From Tritrichomonas musculus (Eukaryota > Parabasalia > Tritrichomonadida > Tritrichomonadidae): 64,000 nucleotides of DNA. Shown here piece after piece: positions 19,406-29,841 of this stretch (positions are counted from its first letter, which is position 1; the number at the start of each line of letters is the position of its first letter). The translations under genes were made by a program, and so were the position numbers. Below the pieces are notes generated by a model that saw nothing but the letters and a program-made list of their open reading frames with translations, searched no databases and was not told the DNA's origin. The stretch is taken from positions 3,224,001 to 3,288,000 of the forward strand of contig JAPFFF010000013.1 of NCBI GenBank assembly GCA_039105265.1, written 5' to 3'.

Positions 19406-20132
19406 ATAATTAAAAAGTGAATTAAAAAAAATATCGTATTTATTGTATTATTTACTATACTCAATTTTTACGATTTTTAATGAAATTATAACCATTCTGC
19501 TTTCAATTTTTTCTTATTCAATTCAATGCTTTCAAATCATACGATTTTTTTTTATTGTAATTGAATTAATTCAATTCAAAATATGATAAAAATATATGTG
19601 TGGAAATCAATTATATAAAAATGATGTTGTTTCTTCAATAGTATCTATTTTTCCTATTTTGGATAAAAAATTTCAAATTATTTTTGAAAATATCATAATC
19701 TAAATATGGGTAAATATTTGAATTTATTTCAATATATCATAGATATATTTTTTAATTTAATGTTATGAAGTATATATTATATAATAATTAAAATATGCTA
19801 ATTATTTAATGAAATAATCATGTTTATTTTGTTTTTCTCAGTATTTTGCATATCTTGGAAACTTCCCATTATTTTATAGTATATTTTATATTTTTAATAT
19901 ATTAAATATAATATATTAATATATATACATTCATAAATAAATTATTTCGACAGTTATTGTAATAAATGCATTTCTTTTCTTGAAACATAAATAACTTTTA
20001 AAATACAAATATTTGTTTTTTTTTTTATTTTAAATTTTTTCAATATATATTTTATTTTAATTAAAAAACAATTTTATAATTATTAGAAAATTTCTGAAAT
20101 GGGGGAAAAAGAATTTATATATGTGATAAAAA
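19406..20132. other. AT-rich intergenic spacer
   Basis: Extremely AT-rich, with several ATATTAAATATA-like tracts around 19890-19930. No coding frame or transposon end is supported. Confidence 0.45.
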
Positions 20133-20261
20133 ATTCTGAGTAAAATCTTTACTCGAGGTGAAATAATTTACCTCGAGTAAAAACTTTATTTATTTTTTGA
20201 ATGCATAAAATCTTTACATGATGTGAAATATTTCACCTCGAGTAAAGATTTTAATCAGAAT
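20133..20261. repeat. Compact clover-like palindromic element
   Basis: Four arms of the same sequence alternate in orientation: AAATCTTTACTCGAGGTGAA at about 20142, an inverted copy ending in CTCGAGTAAA at about 20167, a diverged direct copy (TTTACATGATGTGAAAT) at about 20210, and an inverted copy (TTTCACCTCGAGTAAAGATT) at about 20230. The outer ends ATTCTGAGTAAAA and TTTTAATCAGAAT also pair with one mismatch. The 129-bp unit could fold into one long hairpin or a two-lobed cruciform. No target duplication was identified. Confidence 0.6.
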
Positions 20262-21539
20262 TTGAATACTCATGTAAAATTTATTTTATTTTTTTTTTAA
20301 AAAGTGAAATGAAAGCTTTAAAAAATGAAAAAATTTCAGTCCATCAAAAAAAAAAAAAATTTCCGCTTTACAAGTATTTATCTTTAATGCCTGGCAAATG
20401 ATCCAAAAAAATGGAGCAACTATTGAGTGTTCAGCTTTTCCTTTTTTTTTTTTCTAAATTAAATTCAAATAACTGGAATTATAATGGAGCAATACAAATG
20501 TTTTCCAAAACAATAAAATGAATTAATCTAAAAAAACCAACAAAATTATTCAAAATGCTGATGATGATTCAAATAATGGAATTTTTACAAATAATGAGCA
20601 AGATACTATTTCAAATACTTAAACTTTAATTTTAATGGCCAAAAAAGGATTTAGGTTTAATTGTGGTGATAATTCAATTAGAAATATATATATTGGAACA
20701 AATAACTTCATTAACACAAAAAATATAAATTCTGTTCAACATCCAGAAATGTATTGAGATATATTTTATAAATAGATATATGTTTGCCTATTTTTTGGGT
20801 AAGTAATCTTTATATCTGATGATAAAAATATTACTCAAAAAAATTTAAAAAATTTGAAAAATTTGGGAAAACGATTAATATTCATTCAAATAATTTTTAA
20901 AATTAATCATATTTATTTTTAAATAATATGATTATTTTATTTATATTTTTTAAAATATAAATATAATATGATATATGAATAATAATAAATCAAATTATAG
21001 AATATAATAATGGATAAATAAAACCTTCCACACATATATAAAAATGATATTAAATTAATCTTATTTGAAATTAAATCCATGTTAATCCAGCAAAAAAATA
21101 AAAGGTTTTACTGTTTTTCCAGATATTTTCTAATCATCAAAAGAAAAAAAAGGTATTATAATTAAAAATATAACTATTTCTATTTATTATTACACATAAA
21201 ATCCATTTTAATGAAAAAATATTAAATTAATGATCTTTTGTGAAAAACTGAATATCTTCAATAATCCAGGTAAAAATTGTCAAAATTAAAATCTGTTGTT
21301 TAATTATATATCAAATACAATTAAGTAATTATTATAATAAATAAAATAGTAATTTTTGTTGAGATAATCGAAATAATAATCAAGTAGAAAAATCTACGGC
21401 CAGAAACTTTATAAAAAATTTAGGATAAATTTAGGTGCATATTATAACTAATTTTATCCATGCATATGGAAATGATCACAGTACAATTTTGATAAATAAG
21501 CAACCTAAAATTGAGAGAAAGAATATTCTTATTTCTTTT
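20262..21539. other. AT-rich spacer
   Basis: No gene seen. A short plus-strand run at about 20634-20757 (MAKKGFRFNCGDNS then NIYIGTNNFINTKN) is coding-like but isolated and unrecognised. The remainder is A/T homopolymer-rich. Confidence 0.35.
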
Positions 21540-21888
21540 ATTTAACGTGCTTTCAATAGACCCGGAGCATTTCAGTAGACCCGGAGCAAGGTCAATTTAG
21601 CATAAATTGGCCATGATTTGATCGTTTTTTATAAAAAAGAAAACCAAATATGATCAGAAATATTTCGATCAGAATTTTTTTTATTTTTCACTATTTTACA
21701 AATATCTCCAAATCAAAAAAGTAAAACAAATAATATTTAACAAAAATTATAATGTAAAATAATAATTTTTATATAATTTATCATCAAATATTAAATAAAA
21801 TAATTAAATTGTATGAAAAATAATAAAAATAAAATTTAGTGCTCCGGGTCTACTGAAATGCTCCGGGTCTATTGAAAGCACGTTAAAT
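21540..21888. mobile_element. MITE with perfect 48-49 bp terminal inverted repeats
   Basis: The left end (21540-21588) and right end (21840-21888) are perfect inverted copies. Each end holds two tandem 19-bp units, TTTCAATAGACCCGGAGCA and TTTCAGTAGACCCGGAGCA, differing at one base. The roughly 250-bp interior is AT-rich and non-coding. The outer bases TTTAACGTG/CACGTTAAA allow a TA or TTAA target site, so a Tc1/mariner or piggyBac origin is possible and I cannot choose. The perfect match of the ends suggests recent activity or strong selection on the ends. Confidence 0.85.
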
Positions 21889-21965
21889 TTTATGAAAGAA
21901 TTCAATTTTTAAAATTTAAATCCATCATTTTCTTGATAATATATCATTATTATTCTAAATAAAAG

Positions 21966-22927
21966 AAATAATTATACAGCTCGGAATTATTACTGTTGCG
22001 TTATTTTACAGTAATAAGCAAATAATAGAGCAATTTGAAAATTTTCAAAAATTTTTAAAAATTTAAAAATTTAAAATTTTAATATTTTTTTCAATTGTGT
22101 TCTTTAGTTGAAAATCGTATCATTCTCTTAATTATGATAAAAAAAAAACTTGGATTTATTCATTTATAATTTTACTATTCTCAAAAAGTTCCATTTAATT
22201 ATCATTCATTTTTATACAAATATAAACGATCTGAAGGTCAAATATATTTGACTTAAAAAAGGCCAAAAAGTTCATATTACTGCGGTTAGCGGTTTGCAGT
22301 AATAAGGTATTCAATTCAATTTTACCATAAATAGGTGAAAAAACCGCCCTTATTACTGCAGTTAGCGGTTTACAGTAATAAGAATTCAATTATTATTGAC
22401 CTATTTTTTGCCTTAAAAGAGGTTATTGATCAATATTATGGTGAATATAATATTCAATATAATATTAAATTTTTTATTTATGACTTTCTAATATTTTTTA
22501 AATGTTCACATTATCATTAAATTGATTCATACTTTTTTACTGATTTAAAGCAAATTGAAAATTTGTATATTAAGTTTCTAAGAATTAAATAGAATCCAAA
22601 AATATTTATACAGAAAAAATTAATTAATTTTGAATTGTAATCTGAAATTTTCTATTTAGAATTATATTTTTTGAATATTTTATTTATATTATTTTAATTA
22701 TTTTGAATACTTTATTTATTATATTTTATTAATTTTGAATGCTTTTGTTAGCATTTTAAATTATTTGTTATAATTTCTCAAAACTTAAAAGAAAGCAAAA
22801 TTTTTCAAAATTTTTATCATCAAAAATTTTTAATTTGACAATTTTAAGCAAAATCCCGAATCGCAGTCATAAGAAGACAAAAAATTGAATGGGCCTGCAG
22901 TAGTAATTCCGAGCTGTAAATAATTAT
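21966..22927. mobile_element. Non-autonomous Mutator-like element with 10-bp target duplications
   Basis: The element runs from 21976 to 22917 (942 bp). It is flanked by identical 10-bp direct repeats AAATAATTAT at 21966-21975 and 22918-22927. The terminal inverted repeats are about 20 bp with one mismatch, beginning ACAGCTCGGAATTA then TACTG. Target duplications of 9-10 bp are characteristic of the Mutator superfamily, which is known in trichomonads. No transposase is encoded. The interior contains three hairpin units based on TTATTACTG...CAGTAATAA (near 21988, 22277 and 22347). Confidence 0.85.
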
Positions 22928-23249
22928 ATTAAATACTTATAATAACACGTAATATTACAAAATATAAATCGAAAAGTCTTTTTGGAAAGAATTTTTTCAT
23001 CTCATCTTTTTTAAAAAAAGTAAATGGAATACTTTCTACCATTCTCTACAGAAAATAATTATATTTCTTTTGCTTTATTCAGTATATCGACCCATTATCA
23101 ATAATTATTCAGATATATATTTAAAAATCTCATTTTTTTCAGGAAATACTCAAAAAGAAAAGTAAAATTCATTAGATTTGTATAATATTCTCAAAATCAT
23201 AAATAATTGTTGAATTTTAAATACAGTAACTGTAGAATTGGCTTTCAAT
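22928..23249. other. AT-rich spacer
   Basis: Nothing supported. It lies between the right end of the Mutator-like element and the Polinton fossil. Confidence 0.4.
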
Positions 23250-24180
23250 AGGAATGATACTGATGTCATTATAAAAAGTTGAAAATAAGTTTTATGAATA
23301 AAAATAATTTGCAAATAACCTCTTTATCTTGTGGATTGTTTGTATCCCATAAACCCGTCCAATGGGTTGATAAAATAACATCAAAACCAGCAGATGTCGA
23401 TCAACCTGAACATCAAATGGTATTCCTCAATCAAAATGAATTAGATTCACTTGATCCCAGTGAAATGTTAGAAGATAATGTTCTCAATAATTATATCTTT
23501 CACTTTGATAATAAATGAATTCAATCAAATAACGATAGTAGATCAATTTATGTCATGGGTAATTCAAATATGCATTTCATCATTAATGACTATGCTAGAG
23601 GTGAACCTGTTTCTCGTACCACCCTTCTTGATTCTGCACAGGAATTTCAAAAATAGAACTTCTTCAAACATTATCAATATGTTATGTTTTCTGTCAATAC
23701 GATTGATCAATATGCTCAAGTCCATACACAAGGCAACGGAACTCATTGGATTCTTGTTATTATTCATTTAACAAAGCCTAAAATTACTGTTACCATTTAT
23801 GATCCTGCTGGACAAGATAGAGATAATTATTTCCAAATTATGAGACAATTCTTAGCCGATCTTGGATTATTAAAGGCAGGAGTTAAATTTGAGACACAAA
23901 TTGTTAAGAAACCTACAAGGTTACAATAATGAATGTGGTCTATTTGTTGCCGAATATGCTGAACGATTCTTGATGAACAAGCAAATCAAGTTCTCAACAA
24001 AAGATTTAGACAAAATTAGAACAAAAATAGCACGAACAATTTATAAAATTAATCAACCTCCTAAACCAAAACCAAAACTTGCTCCACATCCTAAACCAAA
24101 GCCACAAAATGACCTTCACAAAATGATTTTCACTCACAAAATGACCTTCACAAAATGATTTTCACTCACTTTGTGAGGGC
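23250..24180 (+). mobile_element. Polinton/Maverick fossil: adenain/Ulp1-type cysteine protease region
   Basis: Plus-strand reading frames here carry the hallmarks of the adenovirus-type (Ulp1-like, C48/C5) cysteine protease typical of Polintons/Mavericks, which are abundant in trichomonads: a GTHWILVIIHL-like segment, a YDPAGQDRDNYF segment and an NNECGLFVAEY segment. A Lys/Pro-rich tail and a short GACCTTCACAAAATGATTTT direct repeat follow at about 24108-24160. The copy is broken, with at least two breaks. Weakly coding-like sequence to about 24800 may belong to the same fossil. No polymerase, integrase, capsid gene or terminal inverted repeat is recognised nearby, so it is a small remnant of moderate age. 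Confidence 0.6.
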
Positions 24181-25278
24181 CTGCTGAAAGCTTTCAAAAA
24201 ATGAATACACAGCGGCCAAATGGCGTGGGTTGTTAACGGACCGATAGGGACGTTAAGAAATCACGCCATTTATATACTACTATAGAGATAAAGTTTACAA
24301 TATCACCAAATTGATTAAAACAAATAGCCAAAAAAATTATGAATTAGTCAAAGGTGTAATCTGTTTACTGCCTAAAAAAAGTTTTTAGACTAGATTTTCT
24401 CCAGATCGAAAGTAAAAGGTTCAATTTATGACAGATATCAATTCTATTCATGGAATAATTGAACAAATCATAATGATTATTTAGGTCAAAATAAACAGAT
24501 TCCAGTAAATTTAGCCGTAAAACCAGATCATTCGAAGATTTCATTAAAGGAATGATGAATATGGGTTTTCAAACAAAAATTTGTCATATTAGGGTTCTCC
24601 ATTTGCACCAAAAAATCCGTGATCACCTCTGAAATATAACACTAAAGATGATAAATGGCTGCATCAACAAAAGAAAATTGATATTGATTTCATCCAAAAA
24701 ATCAAAGAGATCTAGTAACGTAAATTCTGTGAGAATCAAGGAAAAAGAAATACACAGAGAAATTGAATAAAGAGTTCACATATTATATTATAAAATATGA
24801 AATATCAAATTATTCTTGATAAACTAATTAAAGAAAAAATTGAGTTGTCACCTATAGGTGCAATGATTGAATCAAAATTGCATATGTGATAAAATTGTTT
24901 GAAAAAACTTTTCGTCATGAATTCAAGAGAAAAGATGATTAAAGAATTTGGTAAAGTAAATTTATCTAAAAACATGTTAATTACATTAAAAATAATAATA
25001 ATAATAGCAATGATGATGAACATTATTGGAATACAATTATGATAAAGATATGCACAATTAGGATATTCAAGATCAATGGTATCGAGAACTCTCTTTTTCC
25101 AAGTCCAAGCTTGGACTCCTTTGTGAAAAAACATGCCAAGTTTCATGTTCAACACACTTATGAAAAAAATAGCAGATGAACATTATACACAAATTGAAAA
25201 AACGTTTTTATTCCTTTGTATTTAACTTTCTATTCTTTGCTGTTAAACTCTTACTATATCTCAATTTCAGCCTTTATT
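24181..25278. other. Non-coding or eroded DNA next to the Polinton fossil
   Basis: The part up to about 24800 is somewhat less AT-rich and may be eroded element sequence; I assign no gene. The rest is AT-rich, with an ATTATTATT tract around 24990-25010. Confidence 0.35.
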
Positions 25279-25545
25279 TGTAGCAAGAGAGATTGTTTCT
25301 CAACTTTTTGAGAGAACTAATTGAGGCTATTCATGTATAAAAAAATGCATCTTTTTATGTTACAAAATTTTTACCGATCCTTCCTTTTGATGTAAGTCTT
25401 GGTAAAAATTATGTAAAAATATAAAAAGATGCATCAATTTTTTTATTTGCATGAATAATCTCAAAATATTATTCACCATTTTTCTCCTATTTTTCTTTCA
25501 ATTTATTCTCTCAAAAAGTTGAGACACAATCTCTCTCTTGCTACA
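25279..25545. mobile_element. Long-palindrome (foldback) MITE, 267 bp
   Basis: The left arm begins TGTAGCAAGAGAGATTG and the right arm ends CAATCTCTCTCTTGCTACA. The outer 38-40 bp pair nearly perfectly. Pairing then continues inward through TATTCATG, ATGCATCTTTTTAT and ATTTTTACC to a loop of roughly 25 nt near 25380-25400. The whole element is therefore one imperfect hairpin. No unambiguous target duplication is visible (TTATT lies near both ends). The arms include CAACTTTTTGAGAGAA, a relative of the CACTTTTTGA motif seen elsewhere. There is no coding capacity. Confidence 0.8.
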
Positions 25546-26334
25546 GTTATTTCATTCAATAATTGAAAAAAGAAAAGATATTTACACTCCATTTTTTCCT
25601 GTAGATCTCTTATTTATTAATTATTTAATGCATACATATGTTTATATTATTATATATGCAAAATTATCAATGATATTACTTATTAATGATATTACTTATT
25701 AATTATAAAGATATTTGCATATTTCATAATTGTATGGTTTACATTTTTTTAATATTCAAATTCAACCTAATTAAATTTACTATATCTCAATTTCTTATTA
25801 ATATAATAATTTGATTTTTTATATAATTCTACTATATAAATATTATTAACTGATATACAAGATAGTTTGAATAAATATTTTCTTTTTCATTATTATGCAA
25901 TAAAAAGAAGGATATTGTCATTGTCATTGTCATTAATATTTCCTAAATATTCCACTTAAATATTTATATTTTTGCCATGTTTTATCTTTGGCCATCAATA
26001 TATTCAAAAGGAATTGTTGATTTTATGATTTCATTATTTATTTGCTAAACAATAAATGGCATGATAGTTATTGAGCTATATTATACCATTAAAATCAATT
26101 CATCGGTTCGATGATTCTTTATAAAAAGATTAAAATTCTCACGAAAATCTTGTTTTACGAATTCTTAATTTTGATATAATTTAATTGTTTTTTGGTTTTA
26201 AAAAATTATTTTAAAACTATTCAAATAAAATTCTATAACCAAAATACATGCAAGCATTAGATATTTATGAAAAGTATTGAATGATTAAATTTTCAAAAGA
26301 TTATTTTACATTTTTCACAAATTTTCAAAATATC
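25546..26334. other. AT-rich spacer
   Basis: Contains a short direct repeat, AATGATATTACTTATTA twice near 25670-25705, and a TTGTCA triplet repeat at about 25915-25932. No gene seen. Confidence 0.4.
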
Positions 26335-26340
26335 TCACAA
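26335..26340 (+). promoter_or_regulatory. Initiator-like TCACAA upstream of the ankyrin gene
   Basis: TCA(+1)CA fits the trichomonad initiator. The A(+1) at 26337 lies 23 nt before the ATG at 26360. Confidence 0.35.
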
Positions 26341-26359
26341 TTATTGTTCTTTATTCTCA

Positions 26360-27649
26360 ATGTCCTTATTGGTTACTGCAGTAAAAGGAGGGGATATTGA
26401 ACTCGTTCAAAGCTTATTATCTCGCCAAAAAAATTTGGATGATTTAAATATACATCAAGATGGAAAAACTCCATTGTTTTATGCTTGCGAAAATGGATTT
26501 ACTGATATTGTTCAGCTATTAATATCATATAAAGAAATAAATATCAATTTAAAATCGACTAAGGAATCAAAGGAGAAAGGAAAAGTAGAAGAACTTACGC
26601 CATTACAGGTTGCAATTGAGAAAGATTTTACGGATATCGTTCAATTGCTAATTGATAGATCAGAAACTGATGTAAATGCCACACTAATTAAGCGATCAAA
26701 AGAAACAATCAAAGAAACCTCAGCATTAATCATTGCAGTTAAAAATGGTAATTGGGAGATTGTTCATCTTTTACTTTCACGAAAAGAAATCGACATAAAC
26801 GCAAAATTAACGAAAAAATCAAAAGAAAAAAATGAAGAAATGACAGCCTTACATATTGCTTCTCGTAATGAAGATCAACGAATCGTCCAACTTTTGTTAG
26901 AACACCATGAGATAGACGTTAATGTCAAATCAATCAAAAATATAAAAAAAGCTGATGATCTTAAAGGCATTAAAAAGAAAACAAAAGCCCTATATTCTGA
27001 AATGACTGCTTTGCAAATAGCAATAGATAAAGGTAATTATGAAATATCTCGTCTTTTATTGAACAGGGAAGAAACCGATGTTAATATCAAATCAATAACG
27101 AAAACGAAAGAAAAATATAAAATTAAAACAGCTTTGATTTCAGCGGCCAAAAAAGGAAATGCTGAAATTGTACATCTTTTACTTTTAAGAGGGGCTATTG
27201 ATTGTAACATTACTTACTTTAAACAAGTAAAAGATAAAAAAACAGAATTGAATGCTTTACATATTGCCGTTGAAAAAAGTAATTTAGATATTGTTATGTA
27301 TTTGTTAGAACAACCAATGATTGATGTTAATGCAAAATCAATAAAACAATCAAAAGATAAAGATGAGCAGTTAACTGCTCTTCATATTGCGGTTTTAAAA
27401 GAAGATGAAGATATTGTCCAGTTCATTTTGGCAAGACCAAGTACTGACGTTAATATTAAATCATATCAAAAAGAAGGAAATAAAATCAAGCAAAAAACAG
27501 CTCTTCACATGGCTGTGGAAAAAGATAATAAAGATATTGTTGAATTATTAATGGCAAATAAAAAAATAGATATAAATATTACAGACCAAAACGGAAAAAA
27601 GCCTATTGAATTAACAAATGACCCTGAAATTAAAGCACTAATTCATTGA
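26360..27649 (+). CDS. Ankyrin-repeat protein with extended basic finger loops
   Basis: 429 residues, almost entirely ankyrin repeats (about ten). The cores read TALHIAVxxxNxDIVxLLLxxxxIDVN, and the first is SLLVTAVKGGDIELVQSLLS. Between successive repeats lies a 9-20 residue Lys/Ser-rich insertion such as AKLTKKSKEKNEEM, so the period is about 42-43 residues instead of the usual 33. The last repeat ends with the canonical DQNGKKPIEL. No other domain, signal peptide or membrane segment is present. Ankyrin proteins are a very large family in trichomonads and act as protein-binding scaffolds; the partner here is unknown. The ATG follows a CTCA and an initiator-like TCACAA 23 nt upstream. Confidence 0.92.
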   Translation: MSLLVTAVKGGDIELVQSLLSRQKNLDDLNIHQDGKTPLFYACENGFTDIVQLLISYKEININLKSTKESKEKGKVEELTPLQVAIEKDFTDIVQLLIDRSETDVNATLIKRSKETIKETSALIIAVKNGNWEIVHLLLSRKEIDINAKLTKKSKEKNEEMTALHIASRNEDQRIVQLLLEHHEIDVNVKSIKNIKKADDLKGIKKKTKALYSEMTALQIAIDKGNYEISRLLLNREETDVNIKSITKTKEKYKIKTALISAAKKGNAEIVHLLLLRGAIDCNITYFKQVKDKKTELNALHIAVEKSNLDIVMYLLEQPMIDVNAKSIKQSKDKDEQLTALHIAVLKEDEDIVQFILARPSTDVNIKSYQKEGNKIKQKTALHMAVEKDNKDIVELLMANKKIDINITDQNGKKPIELTNDPEIKALIH

Positions 27650-27968
27650 TTAAAAATGTTATTTAGATTATATATAATCATATGATTTGGAAATAAAATT
27701 TATTATTATATTCTTTTAAAGATAAATTATGCAATTTTTGCTTGCAGTTTACATTAAAATAAAGCTTCTACTCAAGCTTTTTTTTGTACTCTTTTTAAAA
27801 GGTTAAATTTAAAGGTGAAAATTTAAATACTTTTAATCGTTAATTTTTTTCAGAAATATGGCGACATTTATTAAATGCTTATTGGTACTATTATGCTTAT
27901 ATCCACAATTCCGGGCTGTAATAATATTTATCTTTTATTACTTAACTTTGTAAAAAAATCATTAATGA
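27650..27968. other. Convergent intergenic spacer
   Basis: Lies between the 3' ends of the ankyrin gene (+) and the kinase gene (-). AT-rich. It contains AAGCTTCTACTCAAGCTT near 27762, a short imperfect inverted repeat. No gene. Confidence 0.45.
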
Positions 27969-28991
27969 TTAAATATCTGAAATTTCATTCTTTATAATTT
28001 GATTACTTGGATCAATTTCATTCTGTAAATAATTTTCATAATTGCTACTATTTATTTTACCATTATCATTTGTTCCATTATTTTGAGGTTCTAAATTATA
28101 ATTACCAGCAACTGAATTGAACCATGGATGTTTCAAAGCACCTTCAGCAGTTATTCTATCTACTGATTCATATTGTAGCATTTCATTTATGAGATGTCTA
28201 CAATCAAATGATATATGAAGATCAAGAAGAATAGTCATATTCAATTTCCCCTCTTTTACACATTTTTTCAGTTCTTTTAAACAGCAAGATTTGGGGAAAG
28301 GAAGCCTTCCTGTTAATAAATAAAAGAGCAAAATTCCACTTGCCCAAATATCACCAGCTTTTGAGAAACATTTATGTTGATAAACTTCAGGAGGAATATA
28401 TTCATAAGACCCGATATAACCTTTAACAGGTATATCGTCTTTGCATTGAGTAGCAATGCCAAAATCTGACAAAAGAATTTTAATCTTATCTGGTAGCCAA
28501 TTAGAAACAAAGACATTGGGTGGTTTAATATCTCTATGAATTATATTTAATTTATGGAGATAATTAACAGCTAAAAGTAGCTGGTATATAATATCTTTGC
28601 ATAATGATTCATTAATTGGTTTATGAGTTTGCCTTATACTCTGTGCAAGAATATCCTGGAGTGTTCCAAAAGGCATAGCAGGAGTAACAACGCAAATATA
28701 TTGCTTATAATTAAATGTATATTCGTAATTTAATATATGGTTATGAGATAATTGTTTAGGTAGACAAATTTCTTGGCTGATTTGCTCCTTTCTGCCTTCA
28801 ATATTTTTAATGAATTTAAGAAATACCTTTTTATTTTTATCCTTGAGAGAATATCCCATTTGAATGACAGAGAATCCTGTTTCTATGAAATTAAACTCGC
28901 TCTGATATAGATTATCGTATATATTGTATAACGGTGGTAAAGGTGTTACCCTTGGAATCCAATAACCATCATCATTTGCTTTATTAGCCAT
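27969..28991 (-). CDS. Protein kinase, CAMK-like
   Basis: 340 residues. The catalytic domain spans about 35-294. The ATP-binding Lys is K59 (VFLKFI), the paired Glu is E74, the catalytic loop is IHRDIKPPN (D154, K156, N159), the Mg-binding motif is DFG (176-178), and PPE (200-202) replaces APE. The final helix contains R-IT-EGALKHPWF, the usual CAMK-type end. The glycine loop is degenerate: ETGFSVIQMG in place of GxGxFGxV. With K, E, D, N and DFG all kept, it is probably active. The C-terminal 50 residues are Asn-rich and disordered-looking. The gene is head-to-head with the AT-hook gene, with 172 bp between the two start codons. Confidence 0.93.
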   Translation of the reverse strand: MANKANDDGYWIPRVTPLPPLYNIYDNLYQSEFNFIETGFSVIQMGYSLKDKNKKVFLKFIKNIEGRKEQISQEICLPKQLSHNHILNYEYTFNYKQYICVVTPAMPFGTLQDILAQSIRQTHKPINESLCKDIIYQLLLAVNYLHKLNIIHRDIKPPNVFVSNWLPDKIKILLSDFGIATQCKDDIPVKGYIGSYEYIPPEVYQHKCFSKAGDIWASGILLFYLLTGRLPFPKSCCLKELKKCVKEGKLNMTILLDLHISFDCRHLINEMLQYESVDRITAEGALKHPWFNSVAGNYNLEPQNNGTNDNGKINSSNYENYLQNEIDPSNQIIKNEISDI

Positions 28992-29142
28992 ACAAATGTT
29001 GACAAAATTTTTTCTGAGATTTCATCTTATATAAGGTGAAAAATTTGGCCTTTTTTAATTTGAATATACTATAAAATTTTTGAAAATTTTTGGAAAAATT
29101 TTTTTAATTTAATTTCATTGAAATATATGCGAAATTTTCAAA

Positions 29143-29148
29143 TCATTA
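29143..29148 (+). promoter_or_regulatory. Initiator-like TCATTA upstream of the AT-hook gene
   Basis: TCA(+1)TT matches the trichomonad initiator. The A(+1) at 29145 is 19 nt before the ATG at 29164. It sits in the 172-bp region shared with the divergent kinase gene. Confidence 0.45.
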
Positions 29149-29163
29149 TTTTGTATTTGAACA

Positions 29164-29721
29164 ATGAGGCGAGGTAGGCCATCAAAAAGGACTCCACTTT
29201 CGGAGTTGGAGTATGTTAACTTAGACGGTTCAATATCCGTATTTGAAAGAACCAAAAAAGGATTTGTTGAAAAATCAAAATTATCCCAGAGCAAGTTAAT
29301 TGACGCATGCACAACAGAAGAGAATCATTGTTTTGCTTGTAAACATGCATCTGTCTATAATAATGCTTCTATAGCAGAAGCACAAGAGAATATATTTCAA
29401 AATCAGACAGATATAGTTCAAAATCAGACAGATATAGTTCAAAATCAGACAGATATGGTTCATAATCAAACAAATATGGTTCATGATCAAACAGAAGTTG
29501 CAACATCTGAATCAGAAGTTAATGAGATATCAAGTATTAGCCAATCGATAACTTCTGATAATAATATATGTTACGATGAATTTGACGTGAATGAATCTAC
29601 TTTTAGTTGCATGGATTTCTTTGAAAATCCAATGACTTTTAGTGAAAATGTTTGGTTATACGATCAAGATACGGAAAAATATTTTATGAATTTTGATATT
29701 TTAGATTCAAAAGATGAATAG
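29164..29721 (+). CDS. Small AT-hook-like protein with tandem NQTDIVQ heptads
   Basis: 185 residues. The N-terminus MRRGRPSKRTPL contains the RGRP core of an AT-hook, which binds the minor groove of AT-rich DNA. Residues about 78-112 are five tandem copies of a seven-residue unit (NQTDIVQ, degenerating to NQTNMVH and DQTEVAT). The C-terminal half is acidic, with aromatic residues (FDVNESTFSCMDFFENP) resembling a transcriptional activation region. A nuclear regulatory role is plausible but inferred, since a single AT-hook is a short motif. The next gene on the same strand, the rhamnosidase, starts 120 bp downstream. Confidence 0.75.
   Translation: MRRGRPSKRTPLSELEYVNLDGSISVFERTKKGFVEKSKLSQSKLIDACTTEENHCFACKHASVYNNASIAEAQENIFQNQTDIVQNQTDIVQNQTDMVHNQTNMVHDQTEVATSESEVNEISSISQSITSDNNICYDEFDVNESTFSCMDFFENPMTFSENVWLYDQDTEKYFMNFDILDSKDE
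29395..29495 (+). repeat. 21-bp coding minisatellite
   Basis: Five tandem 21-bp units based on CAAAATCAGACAGATATAGTT. The first three are identical and the last two have diverged. It encodes the heptads of the AT-hook protein. Confidence 0.85.
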
Positions 29722-29841
29722 ATTGTTCAAATATTTTGATTTAATTATAATTATTTTAATGTTCAAAATTATCTAAATAAAGATACTTGTGATTTTAATT
29801 TATTAAACTTTTTCAATAAAGTTATTCAATTTTTTTTTAAA

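Noticed and set aside
29395-29495. Leucine-zipper-like coiled coil in the AT-hook protein
   Set aside because: The heptads (NQTDIVQ) lack the hydrophobic a/d pattern of a zipper. They are better read as a minisatellite-derived repeat.
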